Source: Blastobasis lacticolella
Taxonomy: Eukaryota > Arthropoda > Insecta > Lepidoptera > Blastobasidae
Reading direction: 5' to 3'
Assembly (NCBI GenBank): GCA_905147135.1
Contig: LR990049.1
Location: forward strand, 16,943,428-17,007,427
Length of the DNA stretch: 64,000 nucleotides
Below, in pieces: positions 22,533 through 35,289 of this stretch. The notes under the pieces are model-generated. The model did no database searches. It had not been told where the DNA came from and saw only the letters and a list, made by a program, of their open reading frames with translations. The position numbers were made by a program, and so were the translations under genes. The stretch's first letter is position 1. Each line of letters opens with the position of its first letter.

Positions 22533-23080
22533 TAGCTTACTTGATTGCCAAATACGCACTGATCTGATGCTAGGCGCGCTAAGCCACCGAAATCGGGGTC
22601 AGCGCGGGAAATGCAGCGTATTCAAGTCTAATGTACGTGTTGTCTCGTACAGTGGTTTATATTACAAATTTGTGCTGCGTCCTTCCTATGTAATCGCACG
22701 AATTGTTTTAAATTTTGTAAGTGACTAGCCGTTCTCGGCAGCTCTGTAAACAATCAAATTTTCACGCGGGAAAGTATGTTACTCAGTGATAATGTAGCAT
22801 TCTATTAGTAAACGAATTTTTAAAAACGGTCCAGAAGTTTTTGAGTATATTAATCACAAACACAAATACGAATGTTTTCTCTTTATAACATTCGTATAGA
22901 TTCTACTAACACTATAAACAAACGTAAAAAATCATTAATTACTAAGTCAAACATTTGTACATGACAGCTCTATCTATCACATATAATAGGTACTTACCGT
23001 AATAATAATGTCGTGGTTAATGTATAAATAAATATTGTAATTCCACGTAAAATATGTACAAAATTATTCTAAGATAAGGT
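22533..23080. other. Unassigned spacer
   Basis: No gene or window-wide repeat recognised. Confidence 0.35.
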
Positions 23081-23325
23081 TATTGACGACCTGAGTCACC
23101 TGAGTGGTTCAGGTGGTTAACATGCCGGTCGCCACGCCGAGGTCCCGGGTTCGATTCCCGGCCGAGCAGAAATTGAACTGATGAATTTAATTTTTGTTAC
23201 GGGTGTAGAATGTATAATAAGTATGTATTTAAAAAGTATATAAGTAGTTTATTAGGTATCTGACACTCATAACACAAGCTTTGCTTACTTTAGGGCTAGA
23301 TGGCGCTGTGTGAATTTGCCCAAGC
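23081..23325 (+). mobile_element. SINE family B
   Basis: tRNA-like head gacgacctgag...gtggttcaggtggttaa with B box ggttcgattcc at 23148-23158. Then come gcagaaattgaactgatgaa, tgtataataagtatgtattt and gctagatggcgctgtgtgaa. The same unit recurs at 32.2, 38.98 and 54.58 kb. The head contains a short internal duplication (ctgagtcacctgagtgg). Confidence 0.88.
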
Positions 23326-23469
23326 ATACGAGTAGTTTCGTACGTAGCCAGGTAACGGAAAACAATATTCCCGTTCTGTAAATGGGGTACATATTGAAGT
23401 TTCGAAGTTCCCTGTCGAACAACTTGTAATAGTAATAAAATATCTCGCGAAAAAATTTACACCTTCGAT

Positions 23470-23595
23470 ATTGAATATTTTTTTCTTATCCTACGGAGTG
23501 ACAAACGAGCAGACAGCCCACCTGATGGTAAGCGGTAATTACCCATAACATCTACGATCCACATATTTAAGATTCAGGCAACATTGCAGGACCGC
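23470..23595 (-). mobile_element. LINE 3' tail, minus strand
   Basis: The minus strand reads ggtaattaccgcttaccatcaggtg-like sequence followed by ggctgtctgctcgtttgtca and an A-rich run, the common lepidopteran LINE 3' end. The flanking sequence to 23830 has no open frame that I can assign to the element. Confidence 0.65.
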
Positions 23596-24266
23596 AAGTG
23601 CGTTGTCACTGTGAGGACTAAACACAGGTGTGTGTGCCATTGTTTTAACCCCTCAGCCTTAAAATGTTTCTGTTATGCTAGCTACATTGCATCACCCTTC
23701 CAAATCCTACGAAATCTGCAAGCTTACCCTGAGAGCACTCTCCCTTGTTTAGCTTCGGAGTTTGTAAGTGCTCGTATCTGCTCGTCTAACTCCGTACTTT
23801 GTTGGTACAAATGTTTAAGATAGCACTCGAAGGTTATGCGACTATGAAAAGGATCTGACACGAAGAATTAGTACAGCGGCACGTCAAGTTGGTATGTTAT
23901 TACTCCGTTTGAAATTCGTCCTTAGGTCGATCGCTTTAAGAACTAAAATCTAACTATACTTGGGATACTTACGTGCTAGCTTGGTGGCTTCGATTATTCA
24001 TAATTCTTGAGCTTTCTCACTAATAACATGTTTCCCTGAGGGAAATAGGCTTAAAGTTGTCTAGGCATGTATCCAAAAACAATATGACATGAACAAGAAT
24101 TATATCTAATGAGTGGTGCCTACCCAAAGACCTTATGTTTTCTTATAAAAGATTTAGTTTTTCGTAGAGATTTGCAAGTTTTCCCTAAAATCCACAATTC
24201 GTCGTTTCTACGTAGTTTAATTTTCGCAGACACGTTACTAAATGAGTTCGTTAACACGGCTACTTT

Positions 24267-24528
24267 CATCATCATCACAGCCCATAACAGTCCACTGCAG
24301 GACTTAGGGCCTCTCCCACAAAAAGGGAGGTTATTGCCATAATCTCCACGCTTGGCAGGCGGGTTGGAGATCGCAGTGTTATAATATAACAATGGAAAAT
24401 GCTGCTGACCATTTTCCAGTCTACGGAGGCGCTTAGATCTTTTGCCTCGAAAACATTAGTCGCCTTGTACGACACCCACGAGTGTAAGGGGTTGGCGCTA
24501 TTCTACTCTGCCGGACACCACACGGCCG
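24267..24528 (-). mobile_element. Family C retroposon with 13-bp TSD
   Basis: The minus strand starts cggccgtgtggtgtccggca. It runs through cgtgggtgtcgtacaaggcg and ccaacccgcctgccaagcgt and ends ctgttatgggctgtgatgat plus gatga. The repeat acacggctacttt flanks it (24254-24266 and 24529-24541). With the copy at 40.6 kb starting at about the same base, this looks like a discrete short retroposon of about 230-260 bp, not a random LINE truncation. Confidence 0.9.
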
Positions 24529-24541
24529 ACACGGCTACTTT

Positions 24542-25059
24542 ATTAAAACGAAAAAAAAAGAAAGTTACATGTCCAAATTACAAGACACAAAAACTCGTTT
24601 AAATAATAAAAAGCTCAACAATGTTTTGTTCTCGGATAGTTAGTCTGGAGTTACTATGGTAATAAAAAGTTTTCCATCCATTCAACTTTACTTAATGCAT
24701 TCTCCATTACAACTGCGTCAACTACTTCCAAGTTTACCAACTCCAATAAACAGTGGCTTGTTTCCCCATCGACATGAATAACATTAATCATCTTTCGTAG
24801 GGAGGTACTACGTATTTTGTTGTACTATTTCTTTCATTTTGTTTCGTTCGAGACCTAAGTAATTGAATTTAAGACAAACAGTAACTGTTGTTCTCGTCAC
24901 TTTTCCTTTATTTGATTGGTTCGAAAAAAGGAGTGTTTTCCTGTTTTTATATTGAAATTATTATTAAGAACATTGTTTGTACCCATTTGTCGGAACTCAA
25001 AGGTCAATCCAGGAAAGCGAGTGAACTTTGTGCCACGTAATGTTTTACTCGTCAACAAA
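24542..25059. other. Unassigned spacer
   Basis: No repeat or gene recognised. Confidence 0.35.
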
Positions 25060-25110
25060 GGTATGCGGTAGGAAACCCGGAACTTACCCTTAAAATGTGT
25101 AACTTTGTAC
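25060..25110 (-). repeat. Repeat family F fragment
   Basis: Short match: gcggtaggaaacccggaact and ttaaaatgtgta, the end block of family F. Confidence 0.5.
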
Positions 25111-25501
25111 CAATTTGTATTTTCATACGTGTTGTATCATAGACTGAAACGCAGAGCACAAAGGCTAGAACTATGTTTTAGTTTGTATTTGTTCTTAACG
25201 CATAAAAAACTGGATGCTGTTCCAGCTTACGCTACGTTGGCCAGTCGCACTAACGACGAGTCGAGTGCGACTGTCATTCGAACGAATAGCACAAACGAAC
25301 CGCGACCCTTTGAGCTGTAGGAAAACTGTACACTAAACTAGTTGTCAGTTAGTATTGCTCGCGAGTGAAGCGAATTTTTTCTTCTGAGCTCGCGGATGAC
25401 AAAGGAACTATGACACAGCCAACAAGAACAACTCACGATATAAACAATGGCAGGAGTAGACTAAACTGGCGCGAACCCTTGGTATGAATTCACACCAGTA
25501 C

Positions 25502-25527
25502 CTATTGATTGATTGATTGATTGATTC
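25502..25527 (+). repeat. (TTGA)n microsatellite
   Basis: Five to six uninterrupted attg/ttga units. Confidence 0.9.
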
Positions 25528-25830
25528 ACAAACAACCGTTGCTCGTCTGCTTTGTGAACGCACTGCGTTCAGTTCGGCTTTATTATTGGTAAATTTCGTT
25601 CATTTTGACGTACGCATAGTGCCGAGCGCCACTCAAGTAATTGTCAGTTAGAACACTGTGTGTTTGCGGGCACTGTGAGACCTCATAGTAACGATTTTGA
25701 ATACGAGTGTTAATCCATACAAAGTGCATTCGTACGAAACGCGCGAACGTGCGTCGGTATGATTTTAAAGCCTTCACAAGCCCGCACTATATTAAAACAT
25801 GCGAAATACATCCTAATGCCCGATTGCACT

Positions 25831-25877
25831 AAACTTTAGGCGTCGCTTTAATTTATTTTAAGCGACGCCTAAAGTTT
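25831..25877. repeat. Perfect 18-bp hairpin
   Basis: aaactttaggcgtcgctt at 25831-25848 is matched exactly by its reverse complement at 25860-25877, with an 11-base A/T loop. No relation to the other repeats was seen. Confidence 0.95.
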
Positions 25878-26234
25878 GGAAAATGAAAATTTTCCTAACA
25901 AGAAAACGCATTGCATCATCACCAACCTTATGAAAACTAAACTCGCTGTGTTAACACTCTTAACTATTTGAAACCGATTTTGTAATCCCTAATGATAAGG
26001 AATACCTTAAGGCGCCTGAGTTTGTTGCAGTCGGGCTAAAGTGCGTCTCCTTTATTCGCTTCACACTTGTATGAGAGAGATCTCTTATTCTGAAAATATT
26101 TCCCAATAGCCTAGTCACATGTATACGGAGGGATAATTTATTTATGAAGTATTTATATAGTTTCATTTGTAGGACCCAATAAAAGAAGGTATAACTTTTT
26201 TACTTGGCCTAAAAGTTTGTAACTGTAAAAATGA

Positions 26235-26345
26235 CGTTAATCTTGCCGTCAACATCCCGGTTGTGCTCTTGAGCGCGAGGCTCTTGTGCTCTTTACTATC
26301 ACCTAGGATTTATGTCCCTGTTACCAGGGGAGCCTGACCAGTTTT
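26235..26345 (-). mobile_element. SINE family A fragment, minus strand
   Basis: Contains ttgccgtcaacatcccggtt, gtgctcttgagcgcgagg and gtccctgttaccaggggagc in family order but with an internal gap. It is followed by an A-rich stretch with three long A runs (26346-26402). Confidence 0.65.
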
Positions 26346-26402
26346 TTTGTTAAACTTTACTAAAAAAAAACAAAAAAAAAAATATAACAAAAAAAAAACA
26401 CA

Positions 26403-27687
26403 GATTGATTGATTTATTCATCGATATATCGGGTTAGCTGAAACATTATTCCATTTTAGGTTATTCTCAGAACATTCTAAAACAGTCTAAAACAATTTGG
26501 TGAGTACCAAGTTACAAAGTCTTAGTAACCATATGAAATCATAAATTTACAGGAAGCAAGCCCCAAGAAGATAGATAACTCGTTCGCTTGCTCTCACAAA
26601 CTATTGTAAAACTATTGTAAATAACCTTTTGGAAAGTTTCTAAATTCTTGATATTGCTTACATACTTATCTACTTTATAGTGCAAAGTTTCCAAATTCAA
26701 AATAATTTCTACTTAGACAAGCAAGCTGTGCGCTTTATATAAAGTATGCACCCTCTTAGTCTTAGTAATGTTTTGGCACTGCATGAGTACGCTTTTCCGT
26801 TTTGTAAGTAGTCATCGATATACTTAATAAGAAAATACAGAGTATTGTAATAACCTATTGCTGTATAAGACCAAGATATGATTATATATGATATTAAAAC
26901 ATAATACTATAATAGGATTCGGACCGAAATAGTCGTAGTGGAGGAGGGAAGACGAGAAGACACTCTGAAAGTCATACAACTGCTTATGACAGAGGATAAA
27001 CGAGAAAACTGTCAGCTGCTCGGGACTTTGACTATTATCAACAGCCACAACAGTAAGACACACAATAAAAAAGCACTCATCGACTTCAAAGAAAGAGCTT
27101 TCTTAAGTTTTCAGGCGCCTCGTAATTAAGATAATTGTCATAAATAAAGAATTACACGTAAGCTGTAAGTCTACTTAGTTGAACAGTTTAGGTTAGGACT
27201 AACTAATCATGGAAGTGCTGAGATCGAATCTCCTTGGAAGCTGCTAGAGTGCTCTGTGTTCCAGTCACGTATGTAATCTTTGCATAGTAGTTTTCACCTT
27301 CGGATCCCTAGCCTTAGAGTTGTGATTAAGTTTGAAGATAATGCTAAAGTAAGTTTATTTAATCTGATTATTTAGTTCACACACGGTTTCCTGAAGGCGA
27401 CGTAAATGTTAAACAAGGGTTACGATTGGACACGTAGCTTTATGCATTGGGCACGTAAATTCGTTTGAAGTAATGTTTCTAAAATATCATTAGAAATTTC
27501 TTTCTTTTTGAGGGAGGTTTTTTGGAAAATATAAGCGATTTTGGTGATTTCGTTTGTTAGTTGGCTATTTAATTTATTTATTAATAGAAAAAGACCTATT
27601 CTAGGTATTTACAATGAAAGAAGGAGATGCTTAAGTAGGTCCACCCACATTCGGTTCTTAATTACTTCCTATATAATTATAGATGCA
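26403..27687. other. Unassigned AT-rich spacer
   Basis: No gene recognised. Frames at 26824-27063 (-) and 26938-27129 (+) overlap antisense and have no motif. Confidence 0.35.
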
Positions 27688-27770
27688 TAAATCGTAGATG
27701 TTACGGGCTACAGTTACCGCTTACCGCTTGGTGGCTGTCTGCTCATTTGTCCCTGCGCAGATAAAAAAAC
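27688..27770 (+). mobile_element. LINE 3' tail
   Basis: cgtagatgttacgggctaca, gttaccgcttaccgctt, ggctgtctgctcatttgtcc and an A run, as at 4353. Confidence 0.7.
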
Positions 27771-30218
27771 TACATTAATATGGTAGGTATAGTTTTACGT
27801 AAATAGAATAACTATCCAATACGTACGTAAATAAATTGACTTCAAATGTTCAAGATGATGCTTATCGTTGCTGGCTCTACTTTTCTCTTTTTGAACAAAA
27901 TACAACACGTACAACATACCTACATATACAATGTGATTTTGATATCACACTATTACTTACTTAATTTTTATATCACTAGAATTGTAAAAAAAATAGTTTG
28001 CTATTCTTCGGGTATCGCTCGCAAGATGGCTACCCCAAAAACCTTACACACGTCTCGAAGACACTTCCTTCTGAGGCCACTAGGGAAAACCTCTCCAGAA
28101 AGCTCTTACCATAGCCAGCCTCGCTATTTCTATTGATTTATTTACAATCCAAATACGGCGCCCAAAACATATCCCAGTCGATACATTCCGCTCCGTTATT
28201 CCAACTCGTAATGACCGTTTTATACCCGCCATTCCTTCCGCATCACCTCACACGTTTCGACGACACACGACATAAACAGGAAGCTGGGTACAAACCCCGT
28301 TTTCCCGCAGATGGGCTAACATTCCGCAGAAATATTCCATATCCGGGGACTCCATAAGGAAAATACCTGACGGGAAGTCGCCCCGAATACGGACGAGAAA
28401 TTTTACGTGACAAGTAATTTTACTTGTTAAAGCAGGGCCGTTGCGTGAGTGAGTAGCGAGCGGAATATTCGTAATTATAATAAGGTATTACGGTACACAT
28501 TGGTTGCTTGAACCAGTTTTATTGGTTCCAATTTTAATAAAATAATTCTAAATACATTCGTGTTTCTATTTGATAAACACTATACAGCCTGATTGTAGTC
28601 ACCGATAATGTATTTTACCATTAAGGCGAGCCAGGTGAAAACCATTATTTTCGACGACATCGATTTTTATAAAAAATAATGGTTTTTTACGTCTATATTG
28701 GCGATATAAATCATATCAAATAAAATTCTTTCTAAACAAGTACTGATAAAATCAACCTTATTCATCGGTTACAAATTCTACATCGTTTTTAATTAATAGG
28801 AATGTACGTGAAGGTTACGAATTTACGTTGAATGTAATTTATCAAGCAATCCACGTCGAGTATTGCTCATACAAGAATTCCCTTGAGTATAATTAAGGGC
28901 GTTTCGGTGCCGGTGACTTCCGTTACTAGGAAGTAATTGAAAAAATATTTTATCCTATATTTTTGTATTTGTTTCAAGCGTTTTGCTTCAACTTCATAAT
29001 ATATTGTCGTTTTTTATTAGGTTATAAAAACAAAAGATTCCGATGAAATGAGAACCTCCTTTTTTTGAAGTTTTCGAAAAAGGAATTAATAATAAAAAAT
29101 ACTTAGAATCGGCTCAAATAATAATATAGACAAAACTTCATTTTAAGGCAAAGGGGTTTTGCTTGTACAGACCCAATATGTAATCACCCCCCTCTGCAAA
29201 TCTTAAAATTTTGAGACACCATCAATCTTAGGGATGATTAAATACTATTTACAATATTAGTTGTTCCCACACAAATGCCCCGAATCCAGCTCTGTGAGAC
29301 ACGTGGTAGTAAAACCTAATCTATGGGCACTTTCACAATTCCTGCTCACGGGCCTGTTCCTCCCTAAGAATAGCCTTTTTCACTGCGATAATAAACTTTT
29401 TTGCTTTACACGCCGCGGACCCATAAGGAATAACTTCAAAATGCGAATGAATTTTTAAATCGTTTCCGCGGTATTATTTTCCACTAAGATGTAAGGGCGG
29501 AAGGTAATAAAATTCCTTTTCCTACTCGGGTACCGGTTTTCGTCAACAACAGTTCGTAAGTCCAGAAGATTTGAGACTAGGTATTTCACCAGTAGCTGAA
29601 CTCTGCTAAGTTTCACTAAGGAAACACTAAGGAAGGACACTAAGCTTGATTTGCTAAGGATGACTGTCTTGTCTATTTCGGTCGCCAAGCGACATGGCCT
29701 GCATTGTTGTCAGATTTGAAGGAAGTGAGTGCTATCACAGGCATGACGTCATATTTCACACTATTCAAGGTTGCGGTTCTACATGTTTTATGTAACCCAA
29801 CTTCCTTCATGTTAAAGTGGTATTTCCAGTCAAAATCCGAACCGACGAACCAGTGAAATTATTCGCATCGGAATGAGGTATTTAATAAAATCAAATCTTG
29901 AACGGCGAACGGACTCGCTTAATTTTAAACGCGGATTTTATAAATAAATGTTGACAGTTGTAAAAGTACTTCAGACGCCTTTGTTTTAATCAAATGAGAC
30001 GGCGAGGTCGTTATAAATGAGAGGGAAAAGCTGAGATAACGTCATTTGGAAGTATTTGTTGTGAGGCCAGTTGTGCGTTGAAATAGTTCCGTTTTAAGTT
30101 TATTTCGTGGAATGTCTTAAATATTATTTTAAATAAGGCTTAACAGAATTTTACAACAAGCCAGAAATATAGTTGATGTTGTTATTATGTTTTAATCTTT
30201 AAAATCAAATAAAATGAA
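27771..30218. other. Unassigned, 2.4 kb
   Basis: The longest stretch in the left half without a recognised repeat. Frames of 65-96 codons (27846-28136, 28133-28357, 29261-29458 on plus; 29455-29688 on minus) have no domain, signal or splice structure. Near 29600-29650 the word actaagg recurs several times. Confidence 0.35.
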
Positions 30219-30266
30219 GGAAGATTCAATTTTTCTTGGTATTGACCAAGAAAAATTGAATCTTCC
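30219..30266. repeat. Perfect 22-bp hairpin with 4-base loop
   Basis: 30219-30240 (ggaagattcaatttttcttg plus gt) is the exact reverse complement of 30245-30266, and the loop is attg. Immediately after it lies a family F end block (gtgtgataataaccgcgata). Confidence 0.96.
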
Positions 30267-30360
30267 CAACGTGTGATAATAACCGCGATAGAGTTAGGTA
30301 GGGGATAGGGGGACCGGGTTTTCCCGGAATCCGGAACATACCTTTACAATGTCTTTCCAG
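30267..30360 (-). repeat. Repeat family F fragment
   Basis: gtgtgataataaccgcgata at the left and ccggaacatacctttacaat at the right match family F blocks. Confidence 0.5.
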
Positions 30361-31379
30361 CTATTCTTCATGTAGACAAAAGTTCAGAATAAATGAAAGT
30401 TATTTACAATAGTCCATAATGGTCGCTCGGTAAAGCCACTTTTCCCACAAATCTTGTTGTGTAATTACGCCTTAATCCACCATCCTGGCGGATATGATAG
30501 ATCGACGTTGTTTCGTATCATACAGTATTTGAACTTGTTCATTTTTTTATCTGAATTACAACCCCAGTCGCCTTTAGTATGTACTTTGTGTATGAATCTG
30601 CTGCACTGGCGTAGGTTTATTTTATAAAATAATATAATTTAGAACTCGCACAACATTTGTAACATTATGTAGGTACGTAGGAATTGCATTAGGTACTATA
30701 TAGTGAGAGCTTGGAGACTGAACTAGGTTCGAGACGTGTACTACAGCCACCAGGCCCCACTCCGGAACCTAGGTTGTATAAATACATTATATAATTGAAC
30801 AATTGATAGACATGGGATTACGAGAACAGAGGTAACGTTTAGCAACACTTTAAACTTTTTTAAAAAGGGATAAAGACGTGGTGTGCATGTGTGTGTGTCC
30901 AGCTCAATCAAAATACGTGAAGAGCATATTTTAAGAATATCTTCCGTGGCTTGATAGTCTAGATTAAGCAACCATTTATATACAATTCAAATATTAATTA
31001 CTGGCTAGGTAGGACTATAAAGTAGGGGCCGGTTTCACCATTTGCCCTATCCAAGCCACCTGCCGACAGGTAGCGCAGTACCATTGTAAATTAGTGGATT
31101 TATCCCGGGATCAAGTGATTCGTCTCAACTTTAGCACTACCAGGACTTCAATCAAGCGCCGCCATTTGTTACACTGTAGCTCGACTCGTTTATGGGGTCA
31201 GCTAGCAAACGAGAGGTATATTATAATAAATTTCTATTAAATATGCATAATTTCGATAATTATGTGCATGACGAGTAGATACAGAATTAGGTGATATTTA
31301 AACGCTCCTTTTTTGACATTTTAAAAGTATGCCAGGTTTGTAATTGCTTAATAATGTCATAAACGATTATGATATATCA
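30361..31379. other. Unassigned; possible repeat at 31025-31200
   Basis: The stretch ggccggtttcaccatttgcc followed by ctgccgacaggtagcgcagt resembles a dispersed lepidopteran repeat I know only vaguely; there is no second copy here to confirm it. The rest shows nothing. Confidence 0.35.
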
Positions 31380-31425
31380 GGCAGGCCGTAAGCTTGTTTG
31401 CCACCTTGGTGGTATAAAAAAAATT
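31380..31425 (+). mobile_element. LINE 3' tail fragment
   Basis: ggccgtaagcttgtttgcca followed by ccttggtggtat and an A run, a short remnant of the tail type seen at 17.2 and 43.5 kb. Confidence 0.45.
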
Positions 31426-32101
31426 TATACTTTATCGTAAAATTTAAAATATCAATCAGCGTATTAGACTGGCCATATAGCGAGGCAATGCGGCCTGCCT
31501 TCTGTTCATATTTGTTAGGAGGGGCAAATTTATTTATTTAACATTTTTTGTGCACAATAAATAAAAATTGTGATCTTTAGGTAGGTTATGTTTAATTTAG
31601 TGTAGTTTTATTTAGTGTTAATTAGGTAAGATTTGTTTTCGGTATTGTTTTGTTTGCGTGAAGTACATTTTGCATCATTACAATATAAAAAATTAAAAAT
31701 ATTTTTTAAACAATTAAGTACTTACCTACTAAAAAAAAATCATTTTTTTTTAAATTTATTTATTTTATTGTTCCATCTTCATCATCGTCAATAGCTCGAT
31801 GCTGTTAATATTTAAGCAGGTAGGTACCGCATAAGTAATTTCGTACGGCCTTAGTAATACAAAACAGCATCCGTGAATTTTCACAAATTAGGGTACAGAA
31901 ATAATTTTTTCAACCCTTTTGCTTATTATGGCGCTTGTAATTTTCTCAAATTGCGGTGCCACCTGTCTTTCCGTTGTTATTTCTTTAAGGGCCACTCTTG
32001 CGCTTAATTATTTACTATACAGCCTGAATTGTTAGCTTCCGACGCGAGAGGGAGTTGTAAGGTTGACGAGTGTTGGCTTTTTTGCATTTATTATTTTTGT
32101 G
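31426..32101. other. Unassigned AT-rich spacer
   Basis: Very AT-rich with homopolymer runs; no gene recognised. Confidence 0.35.
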
Positions 32102-32192
32102 AAAGCTTCTTTATAAGAAGCTTTACATTTTTTTATAATGTTACAAAAAAGCAATCCAGAAAACTGATTAACTACTTAAATATTTTTACCTG

Positions 32193-32285
32193 TAGAGAAA
32201 ATAAAATTATTATTTCAATTTCTGTCCGGCCGGGAATGGAACCCGGGACCTCTGCGTGGTAGAACTGAACCACTCAGGTCTACAC
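32193..32285 (-). mobile_element. SINE family B head, minus strand
   Basis: The minus strand reads gacctgagtggttcagttct, agaggtcccgggttccattc and ccggccggacagaaattgaa. The B box is altered (ggttccattcc) and the 3' half is missing. Confidence 0.75.
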
Positions 32286-32754
32286 TCTAAACTACAGACT
32301 TTCTTTACTATGTAGCGGAACAAGTTATTAAACCTCGAAATAGTGAACACAAATGCGAACCGAGCAAAGTTTTCGCACGTTATTTTCAAATCCTTTGCTG
32401 TTGCCCGTAATTTCGCTAAGAACGCGGCTCCTGAGGCAGGCATGCCATCCATCTTCGCCGTACATATTTACCTACGTTACTTGAAGGCCCCACTTGAATT
32501 AAACCTGTTTAATTTGTAACGCCCCCGCGGCGGTTTCATAAGCCCCTTTAATAGTTCATTCATTAGTTAAAAGCTTAATGAAAATTGTATATCACGCCGT
32601 CTAATCATAATAGGTAAGCGTTCGCTTCTACTCATTCAGGAATCGGATTACAGTTTTGATTGTAATAACATAATGGCAGTAGGTGAGGGTTTAGAACGTG
32701 GCTTTTGATTATTCTGTTTTCACCATTAAGTTGTGTAACTATTATTAGATGTCT

Positions 32755-33090
32755 ATCATCATCATCACAGCCCATAATAGTTCTCTGCAGGACTTAGGGC
32801 TTCCTCCACGAAAGGGGAGGTTATAATTTACTTACCGTAATAGGTTACATGCAAGGTACAAAAAACAAGAACGGTAACTGTACCTACTTAAATTAAATGT
32901 GGGCCCTGCACTGAGGCAATCTTGTATCGCTAGAGATAGCAGTGGAATATAAGAATGGAAAACGATGCAGCCCATTTTCCAGCCTACGGAGACTCGTAGA
33001 TCTTTTGTCTCGAAAACATTAGTTGCCTTATACGACACACTTGCTATTTTTCGTGCTATTCAACTCTGCCGGACAATACAAGGCGCAAAA
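32755..33090 (-). mobile_element. Family C retroposon, interrupted copy
   Basis: Outer parts match family C (atcatcatcacagcccataa, ctgcaggacttagggctt and, further on, gatcttttgtctcgaaaaca, caactctgccggacaatac). About 120 bases at 32823-32945 replace the usual middle part. Confidence 0.7.
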
Positions 33091-34411
33091 TGAAGGTACC
33101 TATATAACGTATTTATACGTGCATTTGTGTTTGTTTGCGTGCGTCTAAGTAGGTAGTACCATAATCTTCAAAACTACAATAGTAAGAATGAAAATATTGG
33201 AAAATAGGCACCTTATGTGCTGGCCTTATTTCCCAAAATACCTATAAACAAATCAATATTAAAACTGCAAGTACTGATAAAGAAGTAAATCCTCAGGAAA
33301 GTTGAAATTGAAAGAAAGCAAGAAAGTATTAAAACTGATTAAACATAGATAACAATTAACTACATCCATGAATATCCGAGTAGAAGATGCGACGCTAATT
33401 TACTGTAGAGGGTAGGTAATTCGCTTGCATTTTATTATAGAGATAAAAGCTCCAACTGGGCTGTATAATTTTTCCCGGAGACTGAATTGAATTAAAATAA
33501 AATGAATCGCCATGCAATTACGGTGGGCAGGTGCTTCAGAATACATTTTGCTGTCGCAGAAGCCCAATGGCATTCGTTGCGTACCTGGTGCCATGGTTTA
33601 TGTATTCAGGAAACGTGCCACCATTTTCACGCCAATTTTGGAGCGGAAACTGACGGTTGGTGTCTCGAAATTTAGTTACTTCCGGCCACGATGTCTGCAT
33701 CGCTTATTAATTTTTGCTTTAACGCTGGCCACTAATCGAAGGTATATTTTAAAAAATATCACACTTTTGCCAATTCGTACTTCAACGATGTTCTAAATAC
33801 CATAGTGCTCTATTGTATAAGCGATTCAAATGGCGACGGCTACGATTTAGAAACAGCATTATTGAGTGGAAAATACAGAACTAAGCTTTCATCATTTATC
33901 ATTTGTTGGCTTTGTCACAGTCACTGATTACAGAATAAGATTGTATCGCTAAAGGCGTACATTGAAATTCATACTATTAATCCGAACAATTAATCATCAA
34001 ACGCTGCCTGGATAATATAGAACAGCGTTGTAATATTCAAAGCAATGTTCGTGAAATTCGGAAAGATCTGCGCTTATTGTGGCATGTGAACCACTAACTG
34101 GTAAATAAATGACGAAGACTGGACGGAATTTGCTTAACAGGAATAACTTACCTTGACGAGCATCCGTAATTTAATTTATGAGGCGTCTTCGTGAAAGGTA
34201 TGAATTTTATTTATGAATAAGTAATGGCTCTTACGTGGCGGTCGATAGGCTTTATGTTCTATTCGCTTTTCTTTTATTTTTGTACGGCTCGATTATTATA
34301 AAAGAGGCTGTTTTTCTAAAGGTTCTTAATTTAGTACGCGAGGTATCTACAGGTATAATATGTAGGTATGCAGTACTGAGTACTGGACTTATTATTATTA
34401 GGTGGTATTAT
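33091..34411. other. Unassigned, 1.3 kb
   Basis: No repeat or gene recognised. The 94-codon frame 33512-33796 and the 111-codon frame 34235-34570 have no domain; the second runs into a SINE. Confidence 0.35.
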
Positions 34412-34600
34412 AAGAGCGTCGGTGACCGAGCGGTTAAGGTATCCGGTATCGTATGCGAGAGGTACCGAGTTCGAATCTACTGCGGCGTTGTATCAATCTT
34501 TCCTAAGTTATGTACATTAGCTCTTATGGTGTGCCACACACCTGCCACATTCAGGCGATGGAATGTGTAACCATTATCCAATCTGGGGATGCAGTCTCGA
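34412..34600 (+). mobile_element. SINE family A, 3'-truncated
   Basis: Well-preserved head (gagcgtcggtgaccgagcgg, B box gagttcgaatc) and body through aatgtgtaaccattatccaa; the last third is missing. Confidence 0.85.
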
Positions 34601-35289
34601 CATACATAGCGATCGCAAACTTATCGATTTCGGTCGTTATGTCATGTCAGGGGCTGTTTTTATCAATATAAATAACTCCCAGTTAAAATTTGTAAGAAAT
34701 TACCAGAAACTGTCCTTTCCATTGTTTTGTAACATTACCTATTGTATGAAAATTCCTGTAATATTACTAATCTAAGGAAATTGAAAATTATATATTTACA
34801 ATACTTTGTTTGTTTACCTGTCAATTGACATTTTGGCAACGTCAAAGTCGTACACCGTGACGTGTTTGCTAACGATTTATCGTTAACTTTGCGGGCTGTC
34901 AAATTTGTTCGCTATATCTTACGTAGAATTCGCTAAGTTACCTATCTTTATCGATAGCTTCGAATGTACAGACTCCGGAATATTGATACACTTGCAACTT
35001 TTAAAACCAAGTTGCATGCCCCTCTTCTCACCGTTTGCAATTAGTTGACATTGTCCTCTGCCGACCAATTTATCATATTATTATGTACGTATATTATCTA
35101 TATATATTGTAGCCTATAGTGTGTATATACTAATGTAAGTAGGCGTAAAATTATTAGCTTATAATATAGATAGATGGATAGATTAACTCTTTATTGACCA
35201 TTTAACCCCTAGTAGCAGTTTTTTTAATTATATTATAGTTACGAACGGTTCACAAAATAAAAGTAGGTAATTAGGGACGAGGAAAAAGG
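34601..35289. other. Unassigned spacer
   Basis: No repeat or gene recognised. Confidence 0.35.
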
